Positions 20,101-31,815 of a DNA stretch of 64,000 bases are shown one piece after another; the first letter of the stretch is position 1; the number at the start of each line of letters is the position of its first letter. A program made the translations under genes and the position numbers. This DNA is from Trichoplusia ni (lineage: Eukaryota; Arthropoda; Insecta; Lepidoptera; Noctuidae). The DNA lies in contig NC_039483.1 in the NCBI RefSeq assembly GCF_003590095.1, forward strand, positions 4,154,001 through 4,218,000, written 5' to 3'. The notes under the pieces were generated by a model. That model searched no databases and was not told the origin of the DNA. It was given only the letters and a program-made list of their open reading frames with translations.

Positions 20101-23100
20101 GAATGTTTGAAAAAATTCTTAAATACTTTCTTCAGAAGCTGTAAATTTTATTTCACACACATCTAGCATTATTCTGAATTAATTAATATTTACTTGTAGC
20201 ACCAAAATCATAGGAAATGTCAGTGGTTGCCGCTCTTTGACGTGAACAATCTAAAACTCATAAAAAATTACCCCTCATACCTACACAGAGTCCGGACAGC
20301 GACCAATGGATCCTGCCCATCATCCAGGGCTACGTGCACCTCTCTCAGATAGCGGTGGAGCCGGCAGACAGCAACCCCCTCAACACTGAGTCGCTGAACA
20401 ACGCCAGTTCCTGTGACGAGACCTTCACACTAGGCGTCATATCTAGACGGTCTAGATATCAGGCTGGGACTAGGTAAGATAGACTTGGATTTTGTCTTCT
20501 TTATTTCGTTAAGTAATAAAGGAAATTAAAAACAACATTAGTATCCCCTATACTAATGTTGTTTTTAATAAAGGTTTATTTACGCGTATTTATCGAGATC
20601 TCCCGTCTAGTTTCGGAATCAACCGGCACCCTTAAATCGTGAGCTGACGGGGCGCCGGGGTTGCGAGTCGAGTAAATAAATAATTATGTGATAAATATTT
20701 ATGTATCATTATATGATTAGCCTCACGAAAGTTAATAAGATGCAAGAAGAGTACTCTGAAAAAAAGCAATACCTGGACATTTATGTGACTTTGAACCAGT
20801 CAATCAATCAGCGCTACCCGTGTTTTCCTCAAAACTTAATAAGTCGAACCCGACAAATGTCCCCAGTTTTCAATGGAATACTATCTATTTTCAGTTTTGT
20901 GGACCAATGTATTAACATAAGTTTTATATTTGCTGTATTTAATAATTATAAATAAATAATAAAAACTAAATATATCAAGAATTACACTTTATATAATGAA
21001 ATTAAACTTTTTATGAAATAAAATGTACACTAACTTGAGGCTCTGATTAACAATAGAGAGTGAATCTAGATAAAACTGTTTATCTTACCACAACATAGGA
21101 GAACGTCACACGATGTGAAAATTGCGTGTATTATGTAACGCTAATTATTTAATTGATGCGGCTTGCTCTACAAAACACCGCGGTAATGAGTTAAATTAGT
21201 TTTCGTGTTACACTATGAGTTATATGGCACGTGAGTAATTATTATGATCGTAGTAGCATGGTGTTGTTCAAGATATGCGAATTTGAATCTTAATTTATTC
21301 AGATAAAAGTGATTTTCGCTTAAAAGGTCTGCTATGATTTATGATCGATTGGAAATCGAAAATAGGGCGTAATGTTAGTTGTTTTTGTAATATACTCTTT
21401 TTCTCGTTGGATATCTTGCTAGAATGAAACCGCCGTGATTCTTTTCCGGGAATCCGGGGACGTATTCATCGCTACAAATAAAGCAATTTATCCATGTATT
21501 TTAAAGTAACGAGAAATTATTTTAGACTATTTATTTCCTCATCAGAACATACATTGTTAATTGAAGACTGTAATTATATTTTTTATGAAGAAAGTTATAA
21601 AAACCATTCATTTCGTTGTAAAATGAAAGCGGAACGAAACCACATCAGTGAATTGAAAGTATTGTTATGTAATTGGAAGGATACGCCCATTTTTTACTTG
21701 TTATACATTTTTGCCGGGCCGAAGAACTTAAGAAGGCTTTCGGGAATCCAGTTTTTCCAAAACCAAATTTTATTAATCATTTGTCAGAGATAGAGAGACA
21801 TTAAAATTTTCTCGTCGGATAAATTGAGTATAATATTAGATAAGAACAAAATATTTTATCAACACATTAGCGATGTTAAATGAAGAGTCAGTTAAATGTA
21901 GTTTACTCTAGATAACATGGTTTTCGATGTAAAAGATAATATAGATTATGATATAAATAAGGAAGGTAGTGCTGGCAAAACAAGGATTAGGTGGATGTAT
22001 TATGCTGATAGATGTATAACAAGCAAAGTCAATAATACCAACTGATTATGAAAATATCGATTAATTTTCGCGTATTAGCAGATCCTTGCAAAGTCAAGTT
22101 CAAGGGGAATTAAATTACTCGAAAATCCACGGTCGCAAAACAAATGAGTGCTCTCAAATCGTATTTGAGCTAATTATACTAATGAGGAACGATCCAATAT
22201 GATCAAAGAAAAATCAGACAGGCTTTCATCCAATCGACGGGGGTTGCATTTCGGTTGTGACGAGTGTGACCCCAGTATGAGGCGAGGAGGCCGACGCTCT
22301 TTACACGTCGGTCTCCAAAAACAAACGCGAAAGCGAGCCGCCGGCCCTACTCAACGGCCGTACAATACCATGTAATTGCACGTGCAGGTACCAACGCGGC
22401 TGATGTCCCACGGCGGTTAGGTGTAGTCAGTAAGAGTCTGACATTACTCGTTCTCTCTCCCGAGAGGGCAGGTGTCCATGAGGATTCCTCGGCCACAACA
22501 AAAAAAAGCCTATCATCTAGTAAATCTTCGTGGATTCTTCATTACTCGTACTAAACAACGCCATATGCGATAACATTCATCAAAAGACCTACGTACTAGT
22601 TTTATTCTGGAACCAGAGCTCTCAATAAAATCAATGCTTTAAATACACTTTCCTTCTAGGTACAATCGTCGTGGTATAGAACCAGGCGGGAAGGTCGCGA
22701 ACTACGTGGAGACCGAGCAAATAGTCTCCATCATATGCTCGGACAGCATCCATCGAGCTTCGTTCGTTCAGGTAAACATTTTTGACAGATTTTAGACGTA
22801 GCTCAAATGGTAGAGCTCTCGCTTAGCGTGCGAGAGGTGCCAGGATCGATACCCGGTACCTCCAAGAGTGGTTATGCATTTTTCGCGGTAGTCTGCGAAT
22901 TCGTTCCCGTTTGGCTCCCGGCTGAAGGGAACGGAATAACATTCCGGTGTTTTTAGCCAGTAAGAGTTCGGCGCACCCTTTCGCCTTCCCCAAGGCGAAG
23001 GAATTCCATGAGGACTTCCATCGGGTCAAATAAAATGTACACAGCGTGTATTATACTTAGTATACTTGTCACAATCCAAACAGTTACGCAGTGTGGTAGT

Positions 23101-26100
23101 CGTGGTAGTACACCATCTGAGCTGGTATGAGTAGCCATTGAGTAGCCACAGTAAACCACATTTCATTTGTCCTATTGTAAAGTCGAATATTTTTGGTAAC
23201 GAATTACTATACTCAGCATTCTTTATACCGTTATTTTATTCGTTCACGTAGTATTCACGGTCTGTTAGTTTTTGCAAACGTAACGGTATTATTTCACTAA
23301 ATCGTTGTTCAATTTACCGTATTATGGTGACAGCTAAGTTTTAATTTACTGACATATAAATGGACCCTTTGTTTAATCACAGACATGTAAAGGTGGCAAT
23401 CTCTGCAATGCAATATACTTATAAGTATTTTCACCGTGACAGTTTTATAGTAACGCAGGAAGACTGTTAACCAAGTAAATATCAAACTATGTCAAAGCCA
23501 TTGTCAAAACGTATTCTTTCTGGGAAACCTTAACGTCTCAGAGACTAGAATGATTACGAAAGACATCTGCGAAAGTATTTAAGTTAATTTGATTTTAATT
23601 TAAATCCTTCTCTATAGGTACGCGGCTCAGTACCTATATTTTGGAGTCAACCGGAGTACAAATTCCGACCCCCGCCGCGTCTAGACCGAAGTAAGTAATT
23701 TAAAAGCTTTTTCCGACCTAATTAATGACGAATATTTTTAATAAATATAACACCAGCATAAATGACCCAAATCTGGTTTGATCTATCTCATTGTAACTTA
23801 TGACCAATATTCTTGCTAGTTGTTAACAGTATTTTACTTTGGTTAAATATGTTAAGTGGTAGGTGCCCTGATTCTTTAGGTAACAATAAATACTTATGCT
23901 ATGTTTAGCGGAAGACGACTCACAAACCGCCTTCGCCAAGCATTTCACTGAAGAGCTCAAAACATACAAGCAAGTCTGCATCGTGAACCTGGTCGACCAG
24001 CAGGGTCGTGAGCGTATCATATGGGAGGCTTACGGCAACCATGTCCTGAAGTACAATAGTCCAGATATTATATATGCTACGTTCGATTTTCATGAGTATT
24101 GGTGAGTTTTTAATGTATGTATGCTTTAGGTTTTTGTCTATAAATTTAAAATCTTGTTCATCCATCATTTTCATTTATTAATTGATGCCGTTTAAGTAGG
24201 TTTTTTTTCTGACCTTTTTCTTCAAATTACTAGTTCGGTTCAAATAAATACCTCGCTTGAGCAAATTTTCGCGCGCTATGGATTTATTTTTTTAATGTAT
24301 TTTTATTGTTTAATTTGGTGAAATGTCTTAAATTTACTGCAATTAATAGATTCCTCGGTACGTGCGTAACTATAACAATTAATTCGATATTCGATTATGC
24401 CTTTCTCGCTTTAAGAATCCAAGGAAAACAATTTGCATCTTTTTTGGCACTCTATATACCGCAATTTTCTAAAATGAGAAAGGTGGCGTAATGGTAATGT
24501 CCGATCTCATAGAGTAAACTTCCGAAGTAACAACCCTTTTAAATAACACTAGAATAAATTAGTAATTTACCTCCCCAGCCGCGGCATGCACTATGAAAAC
24601 GTGAGTATATTGATCAACGCGCTGGCGGACGTGATTGGTGAGATGCGGTTCTGTTGGCGGGATGACAGAGGTCTGATATGCACTCAGAACGGCGTCTTCA
24701 GGGTCAACTGTATCGATTGTCTCGATAGGACTAATGTGGTGCAGGTATGTAAAGACTTTTATAACATGATTGTTTATGAATAACGAACTTGATGGAGTCT
24801 TTAATTTTTATTTAGCTAGTAAGAATTGTTTCTTAACCTTTTTTCGTTTTTAAAGTTACCTTTCATACAGTTATCTGCCTGTAGTCTTGTATTCCACCAG
24901 TTAAATATTTTGTATGAATGGCTATTTTTTTTGTATGTGACATTCGAATTTTGACCAGGCTATACTTTCTGCTTTGATTCCTAGAAAGTATCATCTTGAC
25001 AGTTTTGTGCAACTGGTTATTGGCTACTGGTGGTGGGCTCCCTTTTCTGCTCGTATGCTCCAATTAGGCCTATTGAGAGTCGGATGGTTTTGTGAAAATA
25101 ACTATACGAACCTCAGCCACCAATTCAGTACTATTCAAAACCATAGAAACCAGATCATTTAACTAACTTTATTATAACACAGACGGCAATAGCCAAGTAC
25201 GTGCTAGAGCTGCAACTTTGCCGGCTCGGGCTGGGCACTCCTGGCTGCGGGCTGCCGATCTCCTTACGGCAGGCTTTCCTCACCATGTGGGCTGATAACG
25301 GGGACGTCATATCACGGCAGTATGCTGGCACTAAGGCGCTAAAGGTAAGTACGAAACTTATTTAGAGGCTTATTTAGATGATCCGATGAATGTCAGTTTT
25401 GAATTTAAACTTGCACTTCGACTCGCTTCGGTTAAGTAATATGCTGAAAATGTTAGATTCTTTAGTCTCTATCTTTCTTCTTCTTTCATTTACTGGATAC
25501 CTCTTATGAGCAACTCAAGTCAAAGAGACAAGACTAACAACGCCTACTTAGCATGCATTACAACGTTTTTGAATGGTTGATGTTAATCAATATCTCCTTG
25601 CCTACAGGGTGATTACACAAGAACTGGCGAGAGAAAGTTCACGGGACTAATGAAAGATGGCGTCGCATCCGCAAACAGGTAACATTAACTTCAAAAACTA
25701 CATCCTCCCTTTTACAGGTAACAAAACGACAACCTTTTTCCAGATTCATCATCTGTAATTTTAATGACAAGATAACCCAATGCGCGATAGACATTTTACT
25801 CGGACAGCAAGTCAATATGGCGACTATAGAAACATTCGATAGTATTTGGTGCAATTTTAAAACTGCCTCAAAGATGTTGTTGCAAAATATGGACAGTGAA
25901 CAAGCGAAACTTGAAATGATGCCAAGTTACTTTGGACATACATTAACCAGTGAATTGGTTGGCGCCGAGATCGCTTACGGAATGGGGAGGTCAGTTTTTT
26001 ATTAGCTTGGCTCTGTATATTGGCACACATAGTACCTTGGCCCAATGTCTTTTCTCCACTTGACATATAGCACGAAATTTTGTGACCAATATTGGATCAA

Positions 26101-29100
26101 ACATTTGGAACAAAGTTTGACTGGTAACATACTGATCTTAACCTCAAAAATATTTGGCTGATATTATTTGCTTATTGGAGTATAAAATTGTACCATACTT
26201 TTTTCCTTTCATAGGCGATTTTTTTTTGTAGTAAGCTTTGCCGAATCTCAAATGGTTGTGGCAACTTTAGGTAAAAATTGGAGCCAATATGTGGAGTCGA
26301 TAGCTTTTAGAATTTGAACCTTACTAACAAGTCGTTCTGCTTTTTTGACCTCCTCTCCGTATGTGGCACCTCTATCTTAAACTGATGCTTTACTTTTATA
26401 TTTTGTATACTAAAGTCTTATTTTTTTTCGTATACTTCTGCAATAATATGACGTCACCTTAACACCCTGTTCTGCTGTTAAAGACTAATTATCAGAATTA
26501 GCAATACTTCCGTTTTGAAGAGTAGCACTAGCCTGCCCTTTTATATTTAGTACTATTCTAATTAAATTCTCAGTACACTGAATAATCCAGTAGATTCGAC
26601 TGTGATATGAAAAGGTTGATAAATGTTTGGTTCTTTATACTAAAATGACAAATATTGAAGCTCTTGAAGCTTAGAAGAGAGAGCGCTGTTCTGCATGTGG
26701 TTTTTAGTGCGCTGACAGGTTTCCACAACTACAATATTACTAATGTGAATTAATGGGAAATTAATGGGACAAGCTCACCACACATGCTCGTCATTTCAAC
26801 TCCTGTAAGCCAGGATCTACAAAGAAACAAACGAATACCACCGATGCACTTTTCGTGGCTCATTAATGTGGCAAGAGAAGAGATATCAATTATTATAATA
26901 ACTTATGCAAAGCGGTTTCATAATTGATTACTCACGCTTGTTTATCGGAAGGAGTCCTTAATATCGAGACGACGGGGCGGCAGGGTCGTGCATCAAACTG
27001 TTCGACGATTATATGGGCAATGCTGGACCCCAATAAATACGATGTTGACAATGTTTGGTATAATTCGGAACACAAAACAACTGAAGTTAAAAAAAAACTA
27101 TACACTACTACAAAATATTGGCAGTACCCCTTCGTTATTAGACAATATAGTTACTTAATTGATCGTACAATTTTGTTCATTGATATCCTCCTTGCATATC
27201 CTTCCCGACCTTGTTCCAGGTACTACCTGTCCACCTTCAAGGACGCCCTCAGGCAGGTAGCCATCGACGTGATGACAGGCGAGTCGCGCTCCATCCCCGA
27301 CCAGCTGATCGTGCCCGACGGCGCGCGTTGCACGTCCGTCAAGGTTATCAGCTTTAATGTGCGTGCATGGCTAGCTTGTTGACTGCCGGTTTATTTTTAT
27401 TCTGTTTTTGAGTTTTTTTTTTTTGTAAATTATGCCATTTTTAGCAGATTTAGTCCTGATTTTGCGTTTCTCCATTCCTTTTCTTTGATAAATTTTTAAA
27501 CTTTTAGATGTATATTTAAACCCCTTTATGCTTTAAGATGCTCTAAACCCCTTTTTCCTTAATACTCGTTATATAGATTACGTATTAGTTAATTCTTTTG
27601 CGCATTTTTTTCCCCATCCCACTGGCTTACGGTTTTTCCGATAGTACCAATTATTTTCTACTATTTGTTAAGCGAACTAACAAAAAATTTATAACCGCAA
27701 TTTGATTTTTCGCTTGTTTTCATTCAAATGTATTCGCTACTGCCTCTACACTTGAAAACTGTTCAAATATTTGATGTCACCATACTAATAGTATATATGT
27801 TGACAGGATACAGCCGAACCAGACACGGCGGCTATGGCGCAGCACGTCAAGTCCTTGATAGATGACTGTAAGAAGCTTCTCGTTGATACGGAACCAGTGC
27901 TAGGATCTTGGGGACTGATAGATGCTGATCCTAAGTGAGTTATTCTTACTTAACGTGTCTTAAGGCTTGTACCGAGTGGATATCAAATTATTTTTGTCCT
28001 TACTTCAAATGTTCAGATAAACGCCATATATAAGTATGTATGTATAATCAGATGGGGTTTAGCCCCAAAGCCCTTTAAGAATTATCCCCGACGGACTTTT
28101 TTCATGAGGTTGTGTGTGTTCATGTAACACTTTAACACACATATCCAACTAACTACGAAATTATCGGACCTAAAATTGTATTTATCGAAGTCCAATCAAC
28201 ATATCTGCAGGCTGAACGCAAAACAAGCGCGTGTAGTCTGAATGCAGCTTACTTTTATGATATACTAAACGATTTATTTGTCATCAGTACTGGCGACCCT
28301 CAGGAATCGGAAATGGACAGCGTGCTAGTACTGACAAGCGAGGCCTACTACGTGGCGGACTACGACGAGACGTCGGACCGCTTGCTGGGCGTGCAGCGCG
28401 TGCCTCTGGCTGACGTCACTGCCATCGAGCTCGGGCCCTTCGACGCTAACGTTACTACTGTGAGTACATACAGACTAACGGACGAACAGACAGACACACA
28501 GACAAACAGACAGACGGCTCTAGAAAATATGCTTCGCTTGTCGACACAAGCAAGACTTATTTACACATGTACATTTTATTGTTTACTGTGAATCGTGTAA
28601 GTAAGAAGTACTTTCGTCTGATTGCAAAAATATAATATCAGGAAACTGATCAATTTACCTATTGCCAAAGCAACAACTCATGTCTGTGACCAGTTAACAC
28701 AAAACTTAACCAATCACGACGTTTAACATGCCTTTTAGCAGACGGCTAACAAATTTATCATATTCACCAACATTTAAGCAAGCCTCTCACTAAATTTCTT
28801 GTTCAGATTTTCAGTGTAGGCCGCAAGAGTGGTTCGGAGCCTATCTACTGCATCCGCATCAACTACACGAGCGGCGGCGAGGCGGGCTACTTCCATATGT
28901 TCCGGTCTACCTCGCTGCGGTTCTTCAATAATATGGCTGTGGTCATCAACACGAAGGATGAAATGATTGGTGAGTTCATATTGTTCTATACATTGTCTGT
29001 CTTGCAGTTCAAAATAAAATGCTCAAATTGAATGAACTTACGCGTAAGGTAACTTCCGTCTTTCTCTGTCTTATTCTGACAATGTTGGTTGGTCTTCAGC

Positions 29101-31815
29101 TCTGCTGATCTATCACCACCTATCTAACACCCAGGATGGTTTAATATTAGCCAGTTTGCTGAATTATATTCTAGGAGAGGGTAAAAATTAAGTTATAATT
29201 AAATTCTTCACATTCACAGAATCTTTGCACTCGATCTGCGAATCGCTGATGGTAGCTCGCGACGTCGCTAAACTACCGCCCATACCGTTCCACGATGGAG
29301 TCAAGTTGGAGAAGAGGAAATCTAAGGTACTATCATTTATTTTCTATTTAATATTTTCTAAGTCAGCTTTATAAAGCCATTTTTCTATTTTCGTGATGGT
29401 ACAATGACAGTTTCTTCTTCTTCTTGCTTCTTTTTTCTTCTTTTGCCGGTACTTTTGTACTTAAGTCAACTTATCGCGGTTTATGGCTTTAAATAATTTA
29501 TTTGTTTTTATAAATCATGTTTGTGTATAGGTACACCCTGGTCAGAGCAGTACCCGTTCATCCCTGTATCTCGATTTGTCGAAGCTACCGACTTTGACTA
29601 GAAACGTCAGTGAGACTCAACTCGTAGCTGACATCAGGAGTGTTGGTAAGTTTATATAATAATAAGAGTTCACTAGTAGTTATATTTCGTCTAGTATTTA
29701 ATTTTTTTGCATGTCCTATCTTTAACACATCACTCGGCTAGTGGTATCTAATTATGAACGAGGATATAAGACTGCTGAGATTTGCGCTGAAGAATTATCT
29801 TATATAACCTTTATTCCTGGAAACAAGAAACAAAGCTATCGGCGGAGGGGGCTAAAACCAGCGGAAAGCTTCACCTCCCAACCTGGGACCATAAGGAAAT
29901 GCAAACTACCGCCATAATCTATCCTTTCCAACCCAATCATGCCTCCTCCCCTCGTCACCTTTTACTGCAACTAGGAATGCAGTAACTTTAACTACACCAT
30001 ATAGTCATACACCCTTCCCTTTCCTAATCTCTCCTCGTCCCTTGCAAACAGCCGCCAGCTTGACACCTCACCCCCCCTCTACACTAACGTACACACAGCT
30101 AGCTTACCCACCCTCCCGCCCCGCTCCCAGACGGGCCGCGCGTGTCGGGCGCGGCGGCGGTCCGCGACCAGCTGGTGCGCATCGTGTCGCGCCCCGCCAT
30201 GCACATGCACAGGCACGTCGTGGCCACCGCCAGCGACTGGCTGTCGCACTCCGCCCAACAGACCGTTAGTTAACAACGATACAATGATATCTGCAACAGT
30301 ATTCTCATGTATTTTGCGTAATTTATTAATTGTCAGATAGTATTTAGTAAGAATTCGTAGCGAACGAATTACATCTACTAATAGAACAATAAATAGATTT
30401 AGAAGCCTGTGCAAGGCTAGGTAAGTTCTATTGGTTCTTACTTTTCATACGTATTAGCGAAATCCTTTCATATGATCAACAAGAGGTACATTGTTTATTG
30501 AGATAACCCATCTAAATTCCAGGATCAAAAGCCCTGACGAACATGTCGGAGCAATTTAGCAAGTTGAACAAACTGAGTCACTCGCTAAACGCGCGCGCCC
30601 GCCCCAGCTTACAGTTGAAATTCGACCAGAGCGCCTCCCGGACCAAGAAGATATTCACCCTCGGACAGAACAAGGACAACAAGAAGAAGGGCAGCCTCTC
30701 CGACGGCATGAGCTCGGACTACTCGTCAGACGACGAAAACAGAACGAATATCTTCGAACCGACCTTAGACAACTTCGAGAACACACAACACTACATCGGC
30801 AAGCCCGGACAGAAGAGCGAAACTGAGAACGACTGCGAACTCATACAGAACCCGTTATACTCCTCCAAGATCGAGCCGAACGATCCGCAAGTCTTTATTC
30901 CCTCGGAAATAGTGACTAATATTGATAAACAAGCGTCGAAGACGCCAAGCAACGTGAATAAGATAAACCCGTTTAATATAGACGCGTCTAAAACTCCTGA
31001 GATACATGTGGACAGTGCTTTTCCGAAACCAGCTCCTCCAAATTCCTTGATGCTGGCTCAGAAGCTATCGCACAGTTCAAATGAACTACATTTTGATGAT
31101 TGTCAGTCTGAAGGGGTCAATTTCCACGTCCGTTCAAACTCTCAGCACGAGATCACTCTGAACATTGCTCAGTCGCACAGCGAGTCAGCTATCAGGCAGT
31201 TCAAGAACCTCGCCAGTCCAGTCTCGAGTTCCACTAAAGATATGGTGCTGTCACCGCTCACGAAGTTGGCTAAGGGCGTGCAGAATTTGGGCGCTAATTT
31301 AGATCCGAGAAAGATTAAGGTTAGCTTTGACTTTCTTATGTTTGTGTACTAGCTGTTGCTCGCGGCTTCTCCCGCATAGATTTCGGTTATAGCTTCAATA
31401 CTATACCCTGCCTTGACGCAGTTTCATAAAAAGTATGCTGTATGTTATCAAGATTGTCAGCTACGAAATTCTCACTTTTACAAACTGTCAAAACGTTTAT
31501 AATTCTGAGTTTTCCATAATCGGAATGAATGTTTATTGCCCATTTTAACATTCATTGGCCATGTCTGAGTGTCGAAATATACGAAGTACTTTGAAGTTTG
31601 TGGAAGTAAATGGATATTCAGTTATAAAAAGATTGAATATAAAAATCTTCAGGGTACCTGTAGAGTAACAATAATAAAAACATTAACATCATAAAAAAAA
31701 TGTTTATTCTCAGGGCGCGCCAGCAGTGAAGCAAGTAACAGAACAGCAGTACGAAGAACACAGAAAGTTGCAAGAGAAATGGCGCGGATGCAACACTCGG
31801 CTGGTCGCACTCTAA
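17152..31815 (+). CDS. SAC2/INPP5F-like phosphatidylinositide phosphatase
   Basis: Predicted inositide phosphatase of endosomal membranes (function known from the vertebrate family). Exons: 17152-17248, 17430-17815, 19588-19872, 20289-20473, 22660-22771, 23618-23690, 23909-24101, 24579-24744, 25183-25344, 25608-25678, 27220-27343, 27807-27934, 28288-28459, 28807-28969, 29220-29326, 29531-29645, 30131-30268, 30523-31319, 31714-31815. The sum is 3576 nt, giving 1191 residues, close to the roughly 1130 of the human protein. It starts MELF like the family. The Sac domain carries the CX5R(T) catalytic motif in RVNCIDCLDRTN, with the nucleophile near C488. The hSac2 homology domain (SEAYYVADYD...) and a serine-rich, acidic C-terminal region follow. 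The 30268 donor (GTTA|GTTAAC) is weak but is the only one that keeps frame. The optional exon 25744-25989 is listed separately. Confidence 0.93.
20525..20569. repeat. Perfect 20-bp hairpin in SAC2-like intron
   Basis: Bases 20525-20544 are the exact reverse complement of 20550-20569 around a 5-nt loop (CCCCT). It begins 51 bp after the donor at 20474. Its role is unknown. It resembles in size the hairpin at 851-896. Confidence 0.85.
22240..22515 (+). repeat. Interspersed repeat fragment with A-rich 3' end
   Basis: GC-rich relative to the intron around it. It contains CAGTAAGAGTCTGACATTAC near 22430, TCCATGAGGATTCC near 22478, and an A-run after 22497. This looks like the 3' end of a lepidopteran non-LTR retrotransposon. 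Its tail blocks recur in the tRNA-derived repeat at 22787. Confidence 0.6.
22787..23025 (+). repeat. tRNA-Ala-derived SINE-like repeat
   Basis: The first 76 bases resemble tRNA-Ala: CGTAGCTCAAATGGTAGAGC (box A), an anticodon stem CTCGC/GCGAG with AGC in the loop, and GATCGATACCCGG (box B). The acceptor stem does not pair and the T stem has an A-C mismatch, so it is not a working tRNA gene. A body follows, then a tail with CAGTAAGAGT and TCCATGAGGACTTCC that shares blocks with the repeat at 22240-22515. Confidence 0.7.
25744..25989 (+). CDS. Optional or alternative exon of the SAC2-like gene
   Basis: It is bounded by acceptor TTTCCAG (ending at 25743) and a GTCAGT donor at 25990. It is 246 nt (82 codons), entering and leaving within an arginine codon, so it can be inserted between 25678 and 27220 without changing frame. 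Its start, RFIICNFNDKITQCAIDILL, resembles the beginning of the next exon, RYYLSTFKDALRQVAIDVMT, which is the conserved end of Sac domains. The remaining 60 residues are unfamiliar. It cannot replace the next exon outright: joining it to 27807 shifts frame and reaches a stop. Reading past its donor gives four more residues and a stop at 26003-26005, so a truncated isoform is another possibility. Confidence 0.6.
31347..31450 (+). repeat. Repeat fragment in last SAC2-like intron
   Basis: It starts with CTAGCTGTTGCTCGCGGCTT, a diverged version of the motif at 13645 and 15509. Only the 5' part of the family seems to be present. Confidence 0.55.

Noticed and set aside
22787..22862. Functional tRNA-Ala (AGC) gene
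   Set aside because: The acceptor stem does not pair, the T stem has a mismatch, and the sequence runs on into a repeat tail.
25744..25989. Strict mutual exclusion between this exon and 27220-27343 in the SAC2-like gene
   Set aside because: Joining 25989 directly to 27807 shifts the frame and soon hits a stop. Only inclusion together with 27220-27343, or termination at 26003-26005, is consistent.
28480..28520. CAGACA-rich short repeats resembling a tandem array
   Set aside because: A short imperfect simple repeat just inside an intron. There are no regular repeats with unique spacers, so it is not CRISPR-like.
30042..30269. 75-residue plus-strand frame and 111-residue minus-strand frame (30079-30414) over a GC-rich patch
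   Set aside because: Both are shadows of the SAC2-like exon 30131-30268, read in other frames.
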